The notes: generated from the letters alone by a model not told the origin. A stretch of 64,000 nt of DNA from Streptomyces sp. BA2 (GCF_009769735.1 NZ_WSRO01000002.1:7055001-7119000); one strand, 5' to 3'. Positions 7,575 to 15,888 are shown, counted from the stretch's first letter. Numbers and translations: made by a program.

Positions 7575-8945
7575 TCAGCGAACGCCGCGTATGGGGCGGA
7601 CCGCGAGCGCGCCGAGGACGGACAGGACGGCGCCCGCGACGAACAGGGCCGTGTAGCCGCCGCCTTGACCGCCTCCGCAGAGCGAGACGATGACGGAGGC
7701 GACGAACGGGGCCAGGATCTGTGGGCCCGCCTGCGCCATGTTCAGGACGCCGAGATCGCGGGCCGCGTCATCGGCGCTCGGCAGGATCATGGACACCAGC
7801 GCGTTGTCGACGGCCATGAAACAGCCGAAGCCGAGGCCGTTGAGAGCGGCGTAGACGATCATCGCGGTCCAGGTCGGCGAGACGGCGGGGATGACGAGGG
7901 CGACCGCGGAGATCGTCGCGGAGGCGGCGACGAACAGCTTGCGCCGGTCCATCCGGTCCGAGAGCACACCGCCGACGACGGTGGACACGGCCATCGCGAC
8001 CGCGCTGACGGGCGCGAGGACGGCGACGGCGTCCTCGGGCTCCATGCCGGACGGCAGGTCGATGTGGTCCTGCAGGATGTAGAGCTGGTAGCCGAAGACG
8101 CAGAAGTAGCCGAGCACGAGCAGTGCGCGCCCGATGAACGCCCAGCGGAAGTCGCGGTGGCGCAGGGCGCCGAGGAACGCCGCGAACTGCTTCTTGACCG
8201 GGACCGGCGCGTTCTTGACCGGGACCGGCGCGTGCGCGTCCGACTGCCGCGCGGGCGACTTCGGCTTCTCGCGCGCGAAGACGGTGAACAAGGCCGCCGA
8301 GAGCGCCACGAACAGGCCGAGCACCAGATATCCGGTGCTGAGGTGGTCGGCGAAGGCCGAGCCGATGAGCGCGCCGAGGGTCGAGCCGATCGGCAGTCCG
8401 ATGCCGACGGCCGCGGACGCCCTGCCGCGGGCGGCGAGCGGCACGCGGTCGGGGACGACCGAGGTGAGCGCGGCCTGGAAGACGTTCATCACGGCCTGGC
8501 CGAGACACCAGGCGATCGTCACGAGCAGCACCGTCTGGACTCCGCCGAGCAGGGCCATCGCGCCGACGGCCGCGACGCCGCCCCCGAGGATCCAGGGATT
8601 GCGGCGCCCGCTGCGGTCGGAGAGTGCGCCCGCCACGGGGTTGAAGACGGTGGCGAAGACGGCACTGACCCCGCTGACGAGGCCCAGTACGGCGACCTTG
8701 TCCGCCTTGTCGATGTGCTCGATCTGGAGCGGTAGCAGCACGCTTCCGACACCCACGTAGAGCGCGTACATCGCGGTGTTGGCCAAGGTCAGGAGGGGCA
8801 TGAGGCCGCGCGGGGTGCCGGACCGGCCGTCGCTGTCGCCTCCGCCTCCGCCGTCGCCCTCGCCCTCGCCCTCGCCCTCGCCGGGGTGCGGGGCCCGGGG
8901 CGTGGCAGCCGGGGGAGTCTGATCCTGGTGAGCGGAAAGGGCCAC
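7575..8945 (-). CDS. MFS transporter
   Basis: 456 residues from GTG at 8945, chosen because GAGGAGG lies 6 bases upstream; the longer frame to 9032 has no such site. After a Gly/Glu-rich N-terminus (GEGEGEGEGDGGGGG, coded by tandem gccctc repeats) there are twelve hydrophobic segments. The loop 2-3 motif is GALSDRSGRRN and its repeat GVLSDRMDRRK. A basic central loop (REKPKSPARQ, with a PVPVKNAPVPVK duplication) separates the halves. It diverges from a LacI regulator across two palindromic operators, which points to a sugar or glycoside substrate. It resembles the sugar-type MFS transporters often paired with LacI in Streptomyces. Confidence 0.85.
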   Translation of the reverse strand: MALSAHQDQTPPAATPRAPHPGEGEGEGEGDGGGGGDSDGRSGTPRGLMPLLTLANTAMYALYVGVGSVLLPLQIEHIDKADKVAVLGLVSGVSAVFATVFNPVAGALSDRSGRRNPWILGGGVAAVGAMALLGGVQTVLLVTIAWCLGQAVMNVFQAALTSVVPDRVPLAARGRASAAVGIGLPIGSTLGALIGSAFADHLSTGYLVLGLFVALSAALFTVFAREKPKSPARQSDAHAPVPVKNAPVPVKKQFAAFLGALRHRDFRWAFIGRALLVLGYFCVFGYQLYILQDHIDLPSGMEPEDAVAVLAPVSAVAMAVSTVVGGVLSDRMDRRKLFVAASATISAVALVIPAVSPTWTAMIVYAALNGLGFGCFMAVDNALVSMILPSADDAARDLGVLNMAQAGPQILAPFVASVIVSLCGGGQGGGYTALFVAGAVLSVLGALAVRPIRGVR

Positions 8946-8993
8946 GTTGCCCTCCTCCTCAGAAGGTCGGTCGTGATGACCGAAGGGGTGGTG

Positions 8994-9015
8994 ACACGTG
9001 TAACTTGACACGTGT
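8994..9015. promoter_or_regulatory. Twin LacI-type operators (ACACGTGT palindromes)
   Basis: Two identical palindromes ACACGTGT (8994-9001 and 9008-9015) sit in the longer repeat TTGACACGTGTAA/TGGTGACACGTGTAA, with centres 14 bp apart, 49 bases upstream of the MFS GTG. The LacI-family gene at 9156 is divergent. This arrangement is classic for autoregulated repression of the MFS gene. Confidence 0.65.
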
Positions 9016-9059
9016 AAGTGCATTCCTAGCACTCACCCCGCGCCCGCACCAGAGCCTGA

Positions 9060-9143
9060 GCCGGAAAAGCAGCCGGGAAGCAGCCGGGAAAGCAGCTGGC
9101 AAAGCAGCCCGGAAGGCAACCGGGAAAAAGCGGCCGGAAAAGC
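9060..9143. repeat. Degenerate tandem repeat agcagccgggaa in the LacI leader
   Basis: Seven to eight units of about 12 bases (gccggaaaagca, gccgggaagca, gccgggaaagca and so on) fill the space between the operators and the start of the LacI gene. It could encode peptide in frame with an alternative upstream start, or be a purine-rich leader. No stop-free continuation with a good RBS was found. Confidence 0.6.
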
Positions 9144-9155
9144 CGCCGTGAAAGG

Positions 9156-10244
9156 ATGCGCAGCAGGATGACCGAAAGCTCGGGCCCCCAGCGGGGCAGC
9201 GCCTCGCCCCCCACCAGCACTTCCGTCGCCCGGCACGCCGGTGTCTCACGTGCGACCGTCAGCTACGTCCTGAACGGCTTGGCCGCGGGGCGCGTCAGCG
9301 ACGCCACGCAGGAGAAGGTCCGAGCGTCCGCCGAGGAGCTCGGATACGTTCCGCACGCCGCCGCCCGCTCCTTGCGCTCCGGCAGCAGCGGACTCGTCCT
9401 GATCGCTGTGCCCGCCGATGCGGTGCCCGTGTTCGGGGCGCTCTTCACGGGCTTCGTCGCCGCGTTCCAGACGGAGTTGCAGGCGTACGGGCACACCGGT
9501 GTCCTGCACGGCGCCAGTGCGGGGGACACCCCGAAGGACGCCGCCCGCGCCTGGGCCGAGCTGCGGCCCGCCGCCGTCATCGCCACGATCGGCGCACCGC
9601 TCGACGAGGCGTCCGTCGCGACGCTGAAGCGCTCGGGCACTTCAGCGGTCGTCTCCTACGGGCCGCCGCCCGCGCCCGGCGCGCACGGCATCGCCATGGA
9701 CCAGGCGGAGGTCGGCGCCGTGGCCGGTGCGCATCTCCTGGCGGGCGGGCATCGGCGTATCGGCGTCGTCGTCCCGGTCGAGCACGGCCTCGGCATGTTC
9801 AGCACGCCGCGCCTCGAAGGCGTCCGGTCCGCTGCCGCCGCGTATCCCGAAGCGCGCGTGCAGCCGGTCGAGCTGGCTTACACCGAGGAATCGGCGGCCG
9901 AACTGGCCGCCAGCTGGCGGGACTTGGGCCTGGACGCGGTGGTCGCCTACAACGACGAGTACGCGATGCTCCTGATGCGAGCCTTGCAGGACGCCGGCAT
10001 CGACGTCCCCGGAGAGGTCGCCGTCGTCGGCGCGGACGATCTGCTGCTCGGCAGGCTGCTGCGGCCGAGGCTGACGAGCGTACGCATCGAACTCCCCCCG
10101 CCCGCCGAGGTGGCCGCCCTCGTCGACCGCCTCATCCGCGAGCCGGCGACGCCGCCCGCGGTGCACGGGCGGTCGACGGCGCACATCGAGGTCAGGGAGT
10201 CCAGCCACCGGGTGCGGCCGGTGCCAGGGGTATCGCCTCGGTGA
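9156..10244 (+). CDS. LacI-family transcriptional regulator
   Basis: 362 residues if started at ATG 9156; ATG 9168 is an alternative, and both have weak ribosome binding sites (AAAGG, AGCAGG very close). The DNA-binding helix reads TSVARHAGVSRATVSYVLNG, then SDATQEKVRASAEELGYVPH, and a periplasmic-binding-protein-like effector domain with HRRIGVV and VVGADDLLLGRLLRPRLTSV. It diverges from the MFS gene and probably binds the twin ACACGTGT operators. Its 3' end overlaps the convergent YunG-like gene by 53 bases. Confidence 0.9.
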   Translation: MRSRMTESSGPQRGSASPPTSTSVARHAGVSRATVSYVLNGLAAGRVSDATQEKVRASAEELGYVPHAAARSLRSGSSGLVLIAVPADAVPVFGALFTGFVAAFQTELQAYGHTGVLHGASAGDTPKDAARAWAELRPAAVIATIGAPLDEASVATLKRSGTSAVVSYGPPPAPGAHGIAMDQAEVGAVAGAHLLAGGHRRIGVVVPVEHGLGMFSTPRLEGVRSAAAAYPEARVQPVELAYTEESAAELAASWRDLGLDAVVAYNDEYAMLLMRALQDAGIDVPGEVAVVGADDLLLGRLLRPRLTSVRIELPPPAEVAALVDRLIREPATPPAVHGRSTAHIEVRESSHRVRPVPGVSPR

Positions 10245-10686
10245 ACCGCTGCCGCAGCAGTTCGTACTCCTCCTGACGGCGCGGCAGCCGACCTGGCGGC
10301 CGCTCCACGGCTCGCGGCGCCGTGATCCGCTGGCCCAGCAGGAACTGCTCGCGCGTCAGGTCCAGTTCGACGCCGCTCGCCAGGCGGTTCCACCAGTGGA
10401 AGCCCTGCTGCTCGCCGTCGGCCGACCGCACCTCGCCGACCAGCAACTCGCCGCCGAATATGTCGTGCACCACGATCGCGGTGATGTCGCAGTGACCCCA
10501 GGCCGGGTTGTCGGCGGTCCACGGAGCGCGGGCCGCGTCGTCGGGCGAGCAGGTGTCGGCGGACCACGCGGTACGCAGCGCGGCATCGATGCCGGTCAAG
10601 GCCAGCGGGTTGGCTTCGGGCGGGCTCAGCGGGCTCAGCGGGCTCAGCGGGCTCGGCGGGCCAATTGGGCTGCTCTGGGGGCTCAT
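10192..10686 (-). CDS. YunG-family protein
   Basis: 164 residues from ATG at 10686; GTG at 10695 (with GGCGGA 7 bases upstream) would add three residues. Residues after ~35 have AWGHCDITAIVVHDIFGGELL, GFHWWNRLASGVELDLTREQF and a C-terminal EEYELLRQRFTEA, the pattern of YunG-like proteins. The G-H-C and H-W-W core resembles a small papain/transglutaminase-like site, but no activity is established. The N-terminus carries a PLSPLSPLSP repeat coded by four 9-bp gggctcagc units (10621-10660). It overlaps the end of the LacI gene. Confidence 0.75.
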   Translation of the reverse strand: MSPQSSPIGPPSPLSPLSPLSPPEANPLALTGIDAALRTAWSADTCSPDDAARAPWTADNPAWGHCDITAIVVHDIFGGELLVGEVRSADGEQQGFHWWNRLASGVELDLTREQFLLGQRITAPRAVERPPGRLPRRQEEYELLRQRFTEAIPLAPAAPGGWTP

Positions 10687-10748
10687 GGTGATCACAATGG
10701 CATCCGCCACTGACAACGACGGCACCGTCACGGACGAAGGGCCCACCC

Positions 10749-11192
10749 ATGCGCTCGACCCTCTTCAACGTCGCCTTCGACTGCGCCGACGCGTACGAAC
10801 TGGCCCAGTTCTGGAGCAAGGTGGTGGGCCACCCGCTCAACGACGACGACCTCCCCGGCGAATCGACCGCGGCCATCGCCCTGCCCACCGGAATCCACCT
10901 CTACTTCGCCGAGGTCTCCGAGCCCAAGACCCAGAAGAACCGCGTCCATGTCTGTCTCCAGCCCGAGAGCACCCGCGACGCGGAAGTGGAACGGCTCCTG
11001 GCGCTGGGCGCGGCGGTGGTGGCGGACCGCCGCAATGCCGACGGCACCGGCTGGGTGGTCTTCACCGACCCCAACACCTCTAACTACCAGTTCTACGATA
11101 CCGGCCCGCCCGCCACAGAACAGCAGAACGCCCCGCCCCAACTTTGGGAGGGGGCCTCTTTGTTGCTGGTCAGCGGCAGAACGACGACTTAA
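10749..11192 (+). pseudogene. VOC (glyoxalase-fold) protein, 5' part, fused to element sequence at attL
   Basis: Residues 1-108 are a normal small VOC protein (STLFNVAFDCADAYELAQFW, then NRVHVCLQPESTRDAEVERL, DRRNADGTGWVVFTDP). The frame then enters the integrated element and reads 39 foreign residues (NTSNYQFYDTG...) to a stop at 11192. The expected closing motif DPEGNEFCVLRSAA is found 8.9 kb away at 19955-20044, in frame if the element is removed. The uninterrupted gene would code 135 residues. The chimera keeps most of the fold but loses the last metal-site strand, so it is probably inactive, although stable expression cannot be excluded. Confidence 0.9.
11059..11083 (+). other. attL of the integrated element
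   Basis: Left half (VOC gene, ...gtcttcacc) joins GACCCC at 11067-11072 and then the element arm aacacctctaacta. Together with attR it predicts attB as tcttcaccGACCCCgagg and attP as GTGTTGGGAGACCCCAACAC. Confidence 0.85.
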
Positions 11193-11320
11193 CGGCGGTC
11201 ACGATGTCCGCGGCCTGGTCGTCGGTGAGGATCGGCACCTAGCTGACGAGAGCTGACACCAAGACAATGCGCAAGCCCCGCCCACGCGCCACGGGGGGAG
11301 GGGTATGAACGGGGCGGTGC

Positions 11321-11356
11321 CGGGCCGCTGGATGGTGCTCGCGGTCCAGCGGCCCG
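11321..11356 (-). terminator. Strong hairpin after the DUF7848 gene
   Basis: A 12-bp perfect stem (CGGGCCGCTGGA / TCCAGCGGCCCG) with a 12-base loop, 7 bases after the stop of the minus-strand operon. There is no T-run, as is usual in Streptomyces; it probably ends transcription before attL. Confidence 0.6.
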
Positions 11357-11362
11357 GGGTCT

Positions 11363-11590
11363 CTACTCGTCCCGGGTCACGCGGGCGTGATCGGTCACGA
11401 CGCGACGGAAGAGGTCATGACCAGTGCGGCCGGTGTGGCGCAGACACCAGTCCTGCGCCATTTCCTGCTCTTCCTGAGCCCCGGAGTTTTCCTCACAGCC
11501 GGGGGTCACGCAGAAGGCTTCGAAGGTGACTCCGCCTTCTGGTTCATGGCAGATCGTGTGGGGGACGTAGCGTAGAACGGCACGACTCAT
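11363..11590 (-). CDS. DUF7848-like small protein
   Basis: 75 residues from ATG at 11590, overlapping the upstream gene by ATGA. It reads SRAVLRYVPHTICHEPEGG, FCVTPGCEEN, then DWCLRHTGRTGHDLFRRVVTDH. The layout (an initial Arg/Tyr strand, a CxxxGC(x)E Cys pair, a C-terminal WxxxHxGxxxHxxF) matches the DUF7848 proteins that Streptomyces encodes beside XRE regulators. Its role is unknown; the Cys/His set suggests a zinc site. Confidence 0.7.
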   Translation of the reverse strand: MSRAVLRYVPHTICHEPEGGVTFEAFCVTPGCEENSGAQEEQEMAQDWCLRHTGRTGHDLFRRVVTDHARVTRDE

Positions 11591-11991
11591 GGGGACGCCT
11601 CAGCAGGTTGTTCGGGGCTGTCGGCGGCTTCGTCATCTTCTTCACCCACCTCGCTCTCGGGCACGGACAGGCGAAGTCCTCGGCTCTCTGCGATCCGCAG
11701 TGCGTCAGTCAGGCACTCCGTCAGACGCAGCAGTGTGTACCGCACCTCGGCATGAGTGGACATGGGATCGTCCAGCACCTTGGACGCTTCCGTAAGCGTG
11801 TCCGCGCCCATGGCGAGCTGCACGGCTTCGAAGTTGTCGGCAAGGCGGGACATGAACCCGTCTTCGTCGTCGGTGCTCAGTAAGCACCTCTTGCCGTCCT
11901 CCGTCGTCCAGGGCAGTAACCGGGGACGGCGCCCCGTGGACACATCGGCAAGGTCGCGCCGCCGCTGCCGGTCGCTATCCGTTCTCTGCAT
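11587..11991 (-). CDS. Conserved protein associated with the XRE/DUF7848 operon
   Basis: 134 residues from ATG at 11991. A basic N-terminus leads into a helical core (FMSRLADNFEAVQLAMGAD; EVRYTLLRLTECLTDALRIAESRG) and a strongly acidic tail (SEVGEEDDEAADSPEQ). I recognise it as a type found next to XRE regulators in Streptomyces but know no function. It is coupled to the DUF7848 gene by a 4-base overlap and lies 123 bases downstream of the regulator gene. Confidence 0.6.
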   Translation of the reverse strand: MQRTDSDRQRRRDLADVSTGRRPRLLPWTTEDGKRCLLSTDDEDGFMSRLADNFEAVQLAMGADTLTEASKVLDDPMSTHAEVRYTLLRLTECLTDALRIAESRGLRLSVPESEVGEEDDEAADSPEQPAEASP

Positions 11992-12114
11992 CGCTTGGGC
12001 CCCCTCTGGTGGCTACTCGGCAGAGGGAACCTACGGGCGCGCAGAAGCTCAATCCACGCGCCCACAGCAGTAGTTCATCTCCTTGCCCAAGCGAACTACC
12101 ACGCTCCGCAGCGC

Positions 12115-13356
12115 CTACCCGGCAACCCGAAGATGTGCCGCCATGCTGCGCATGTCTTCCGTCAGGATCCGCTTACGGGTCTTGAGGATGTCCGCCATCA
12201 CGCGCCGAGCCATGGGCTGATGGGTCATCCACTCGCTGGACGTACGGCGGATGCGGGTCAGCTCGTCCATGGCGTCCTGGTGCGACCCGAGCACGACATG
12301 GGCACGGGCGACGTCCAGCCGGTGACGGCCCCAGTTGTTGGTGCTCAATGTCCCGTAATTCCGCACTGCTTTGGCGCTCAGGGGTCCGTCGTCGGCCCGA
12401 CGGAGCACGCCTCGCGCATCACCGATCAGCGACAGGTCCTCAACGGCTTTCGCCTCAGCGGTCACGGGACCGAACGCGCTCCAGTGCGCGGGGAAGTCGA
12501 CGTGTTCACCGTCCAGCGCGCCCCCGGCGGTCCGTGCCCTCCTGCGGGCTTCCTGCGCTACGTCCGGCCGGTTGTTGCGTACCGATGCCGCCGCGACCCT
12601 CAGCCACAGTTCCCCCCACACCGCGAGGCTCGCGGGCGTCGCTCCGGACATGCGCGGTTCGATCTCCTGTGCTGTCTGCGCCGCAAGCTGTTCGGACTCC
12701 TCGAACCGGTCCTGCCGCAGCAAGAGCCAGCAGAGCCCCACAACTCCCGTTGCCGCCAGCTGAGTCTGGCCAGTTTCGCGGGCGAGGCGGATGGCTTCAG
12801 CGAGCGCGAAATAGGCCATGTCGTACTGGCGAACCTGAGTCAGGTACTTACCCGTGAGCAACAGTGCATGAGCCCGCGCGATCGTGGCGTGCTGCTGCTC
12901 CTCGCCTTCGAGGGCGGTAACGGCGGCTTCGGAGGACCGCAGCAGGTCGGGCAACTTCCGTGCGACAGACGTATACCTGTCGGCCTGGTAGAGGGCGTGA
13001 CCGTCCTGCACGCCTTGCCGGATGGCGGACACTTCCCCAGCGCCACCGGGTTCAGACAGCGGCACTGAGAGCCCGACAGGAGGCATGAGAGCCCGCCTCA
13101 GCTCCGCCAGGTAGCGTCGGTTCGCCTCATCCTCCGTGCCAAGTACTGACTTCGGTGCTTCCGTGGCGAACAGGGCGGATGTCGAGACCCCCAGCGCGCG
13201 GGCAAGGGCAGCAAGCGTGCCCATGCTGAGGTGCCCGCCCTGCTCTGCCTTGCGCACGGTGCTCAGCGAGAGATCCGCCGCTTCAGCCAAGCCCTCTTGG
13301 CTCAGTCCGGTCGTACGGCGGAACTTCCTGACGTTGTCTGCCAACCCTGTGGACAT
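12115..13356 (-). CDS. XRE-family regulator with TPR-like C-terminal domain
   Basis: 413 residues from ATG at 13356, with GAGG 9 bases upstream (the GTG six bases earlier is too close to it). HTH at residues ~6-60: VRKFRRTTGLSQEGLAEAAD, LSTVRKAEQGG, LAALARALGV. The rest is a helical repeat array (AIARAHALLLTGKYLTQVRQYD; AYFALAEAIRLARETGQ; RLDVARAHVVLGSHQDAMDE) of the TPR kind seen in Streptomyces regulators that sense a peptide or protein ligand. It probably controls the element's operon and could act as its lysogeny-type switch. Confidence 0.8.
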   Translation of the reverse strand: MSTGLADNVRKFRRTTGLSQEGLAEAADLSLSTVRKAEQGGHLSMGTLAALARALGVSTSALFATEAPKSVLGTEDEANRRYLAELRRALMPPVGLSVPLSEPGGAGEVSAIRQGVQDGHALYQADRYTSVARKLPDLLRSSEAAVTALEGEEQQHATIARAHALLLTGKYLTQVRQYDMAYFALAEAIRLARETGQTQLAATGVVGLCWLLLRQDRFEESEQLAAQTAQEIEPRMSGATPASLAVWGELWLRVAAASVRNNRPDVAQEARRRARTAGGALDGEHVDFPAHWSAFGPVTAEAKAVEDLSLIGDARGVLRRADDGPLSAKAVRNYGTLSTNNWGRHRLDVARAHVVLGSHQDAMDELTRIRRTSSEWMTHQPMARRVMADILKTRKRILTEDMRSMAAHLRVAG

Positions 13357-13465
13357 CGGCACTCACCTCACGTCAAGCGTATGCCCCCGCCGTAGTCAGG
13401 CAACTCTGATCAGTCAAGCGGGACCGCTCGCCAGATCATCAGATGCGCCGCCAGAATCGGGAAGA

Positions 13466-13507
13466 GCCCCGCACCCAACTCCCCGGACAGGGAGATGAGT
13501 ACGGGGC
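13466..13507 (-). terminator. Nested hairpin after the capsid gene
   Basis: Outer stem GCCCCG (13466-13471) / CGGGGC (13502-13507) and inner stem CTCCC / GGGAG enclose an A-rich loop, 16 bases beyond the capsid stop on the minus strand. It probably separates capsid transcription from the XRE operon. Confidence 0.5.
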
Positions 13508-13523
13508 CTTACTGTCAGCTCTG

Positions 13524-14459
13524 TCAGCCGTTCATAACGCTTGTCAGCCGTGCGGCGGCCTTACCGCCGAACAGTGCGAGACCGCAGTAGAAGTCGATAC
13601 GAGTCCGGTAGACGGGCTTGTCGTGGGCCTCACCCAAATCGGTTGCCTGCACTCCACCATTGGTCAACCCGGACACCCCGGCATCCGCCTCGGAGGAGCC
13701 GAAACGCACGGCGTAAATATCACCGGTCACCTTGCCACCCGTTTCCGTTGTGAGCGGCAGCACGTCCGTGCCGTCGAGTCGCTGTCCCGCATCCAGCAGA
13801 GGGACCCCGTTCCACATGGTGGCGCGCTTCCCGGCTATCTCATTGACCAGGAGTTCACCACCACCGAGCCGACGGAACCCGGAAACTATCTTGGCCCGGA
13901 GTGCGCCGTTCATGTAGAGCGCGCCGTTCGATCCGCTGATCCCCCTCACCTGCGCGGTGAGAGCGTCCAAGGTGTCGAAGAAGTCGTAGCCGCTGGCGAC
14001 GGGCCCCACGCCCTTCGCGTCGATCACCTGGTTTCCCATGAGCCTCTTGCGTAGACCGTCGAAGCCCTTCGGATTCACGGTCACATCGCCGTTGAAGAAC
14101 TGGTCGGAGAAGTGAATCGATGCAGCCTTGATCTTCATGTGAGTCTGAACGGCTCGTTGGTCGTTCAGGTTGCCGCGTGTCTGGATGATGAACTTGTCCA
14201 AGTCCGCGTCCCCGCCAAGGATGGCGAGTGTTTCAACGCGCTGATTGAGTGCACCCACACTCTCCGGGTCCGCCTCGTTTACGGCGCGGAACGCGACGCC
14301 GGGCAGGGTGGATTCCTCGTTGTACTTGTATGCGCTCCCTTCAACTTGAATCAACGGCAGGCGGTCAAGGATCGGGGACTCCTGAACGAAAGTCTCAACC
14401 ACCCCGCGCTGCAACTGGTCAAGGGTGAGCTTTGCCGATTCGGCAAGGGTGAGTGCCAT
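13524..14459 (-). CDS. Phage major capsid protein (HK97-fold type)
   Basis: 311 residues from ATG at 14459, intact. Features typical of compact HK97-fold coats: a helical start (LAESAKLTLDQLQRGVVETF), a strand segment SAYKYNEESTLPGVAFRAVN, a spine-type helix region (AVQTHMKIKAASIHFSDQFF), GLRKRLMGNQVI, and a C-terminal domain with ALYMNGALRAKIVSGFRRLG, ATMWNGVPLLDAGQ, IYAVRFG and RIDFYCGLALFGGKAAARL. No protease or scaffold gene is adjacent. Its retention as an intact frame while TerS and HNH are broken suggests selection or recent decay. Codon usage is less G+C biased than in the flanks. Confidence 0.85.
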   Translation of the reverse strand: MALTLAESAKLTLDQLQRGVVETFVQESPILDRLPLIQVEGSAYKYNEESTLPGVAFRAVNEADPESVGALNQRVETLAILGGDADLDKFIIQTRGNLNDQRAVQTHMKIKAASIHFSDQFFNGDVTVNPKGFDGLRKRLMGNQVIDAKGVGPVASGYDFFDTLDALTAQVRGISGSNGALYMNGALRAKIVSGFRRLGGGELLVNEIAGKRATMWNGVPLLDAGQRLDGTDVLPLTTETGGKVTGDIYAVRFGSSEADAGVSGLTNGGVQATDLGEAHDKPVYRTRIDFYCGLALFGGKAAARLTSVMNG

Positions 14460-14508
14460 AGTTGTCCTTCACTAGGGGTTTCAAAATTCGGAATCGGATG
14501 AGCGCCGG

Positions 14509-15154
14509 TTATTCTTGGGGCCCTGGATTCCCGCACAAAGGGTGGCCTGCCACTGCGTCGAAGTAGGCGAATGGAGCCTGTGAGACTCGCGTAGCAGTCA
14601 CCATGGGGCGCGAGCGGCACGCTTCGGCTATCTCGTCCGTGGTGAGCCCGAGTTCCCGCAGTGCGTCCAGCGGGACGGGCGAACGTCTCCGTCATCATCC
14701 CCACCAAAGTCGGGCGGGGTGATCCGGGTTGCCGATGCAGGGCTAAGCCCCAACTCACCCACCAGCGAGCGGAAGTGACTCCGGTACTGGTGGGCAATCG
14801 TCACCCACGGACTCTTGACGTTCCCGCGCTCCGTCTCGACTACCAATCCGTTACGAGATAGCTCCCGCTCTGCCTGCCACAGACGAGCGACAGTCAGGCA
14901 ATACTCAATGGCCGTTTCCCGCTGCGAGTCGGATAGTCCGGCTGCCACCACCAGGGCGGGTATCGTCCTCGCCAAACATCGGCAGTCTTACCGCGCACGT
15001 CCTCGGACGAGTCGCCCGGAAGCAACTCGGACCAGCCGGGTTCGATTGGCTCGGCGGGGTTGCATCGGGCCCCCTCGGCATTGCGGTCTTGGCGGAATGT
15101 GCCCTCTCGGACCGCTTGGATATGAGGTTTCGGCTTCTGTCCGGGCACTGCCAC
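14509..15154 (-). pseudogene. P27-type terminase small subunit, frameshifted
   Basis: The ATG at 15154 starts a normal P27 N-terminus (MAVPGQKPKPHIQAVREGTF, then GWSELLPGDSSEDVRGKTADVW). The frame is lost near 14973 (gtttggcgagg); adding one G there gives ADVWARTIPALVVAAGLS and continues with ETAIEYCLTVARLWQAERELSRNG, VETERGNVKSPWVTIAHQYR and FRSLVGELGLSPASATR, all typical of P27. A second one-base shift near 14690 would append PLDALRELGLTTDEIAEACR to a stop at 14509; this last join is inference. TerS recognises pac/cos DNA for packaging. No TerL gene follows; the capsid gene comes directly. Confidence 0.75.
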
Positions 15155-15256
15155 GGCCGCTCTCCTTTCACAGAAACGCTCAAATGAACCACGCGAGTTT
15201 TTTGCCTCCCTGCCGTTCTTTTGCGGGAGGGAGCGGGGGTCACCCCCTGGTCGGCG

Positions 15257-15632
15257 TCATGAGCGGCGAGGCTTGACGCGCTCGGCTGCCCATCCGCCGG
15301 GCTGGTGTTTCGCGGTCTCGCGGTTATGGCACTTCGTGCACAGCGGACGCAGACGAGACCATGCGTCCGGATCACTGACACCCCGAGCGACCAGCGCACG
15401 CCGTGACTCGGGGAAGTGGTCGGCAACCGTCGCAGTGCGAGAGCAGAGCACGCACCACGGATGCGCATACAGGTAGCGCTTACGGATGCGCTCCCATCGG
15501 ACGCCGTACCCCTTGGCCGTGGTCGTCCCTCGCTGTTGCTCGGCTCCCCTTGCATGTGCCGGGCAGCGTCCGCCCGTGGTGAGTTCGGGGCAGCCGGGGA
15601 CAGAGCACGGGGGGGCGGGGCTTGCGCGGCAT
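15257..15632 (-). pseudogene. HNH endonuclease of phage packaging type, frameshifted at a G7 run
   Basis: The C-terminal ~115 residues read GYGVRWERIRKRYLYAHPWC, VLCSRTATVADHFPESRRAL, LRPLCTKCHNRETAKHQPGG: two CxxC zinc knuckles, the ADH of the HNH motif, and CHNxxTxxxH. The natural start MPRKPRPP at 15632 is in another frame; one extra G in the run at 15609-15615 would restore MPRKPRPPPCSVPGCPEL. In many phages this gene precedes TerS and helps terminase at cos sites, and here too it lies directly upstream of TerS. A sequencing error in the homopolymer cannot be excluded. Confidence 0.75.
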
Positions 15633-15723
15633 GGGGGGCGCCTCCTGTCAAGGGCGTAGAAGATTGACTGACCGTCATGGGATGATCACAGGGACCGAAC
15701 CGGCGGAAGGATTGGAGAGAGCC

Positions 15724-15888
15724 ATGTCAGACGCTCTGAAGTCACCCGAGGGTGCAGAGGAACCCGAGGGCGCAGAGGAACCTGAAGACACAAAGCCAAC
15801 CAAGGACGCAAAGGCTGCCGGTCGCGCTCTCCCCGGCCTGGTCCTTCCAGGTACTCATAACTCGGGGTTTGACAAGGAAGCCGAGTAG
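15724..15888 (+). CDS. Small peptide of unknown function, 54 aa
   Basis: ATG at 15724, with GGAGAG 6 bases upstream. The N-terminal half is acidic with a duplicated EGAEEPEGAEEPED; the C-terminal half GRALPGLVLPGTHNSGFDKE is quite different in composition. The two-part build (acidic leader, then a short Gly/Pro/Thr/Ser segment after GR) resembles a precursor peptide, but no modification enzyme is nearby. It is opposite to the HNH/TerS/capsid genes and diverges from them. Confidence 0.5.
   Translation: MSDALKSPEGAEEPEGAEEPEDTKPTKDAKAAGRALPGLVLPGTHNSGFDKEAE

Noticed and set aside
11196..11242. Possible 22-codon minus-strand peptide (PILTDDQAADIVTAVKSSFC)
   Set aside because: It looks protein-like but has no RBS, starts right after a stop, and could be a remnant; too little to call as a gene.
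13524..14459. Encapsulin nanocompartment gene
   Set aside because: The fold could be similar, but TerS and HNH next to it and the integrase context favour a phage capsid; no cargo enzyme gene is adjacent.
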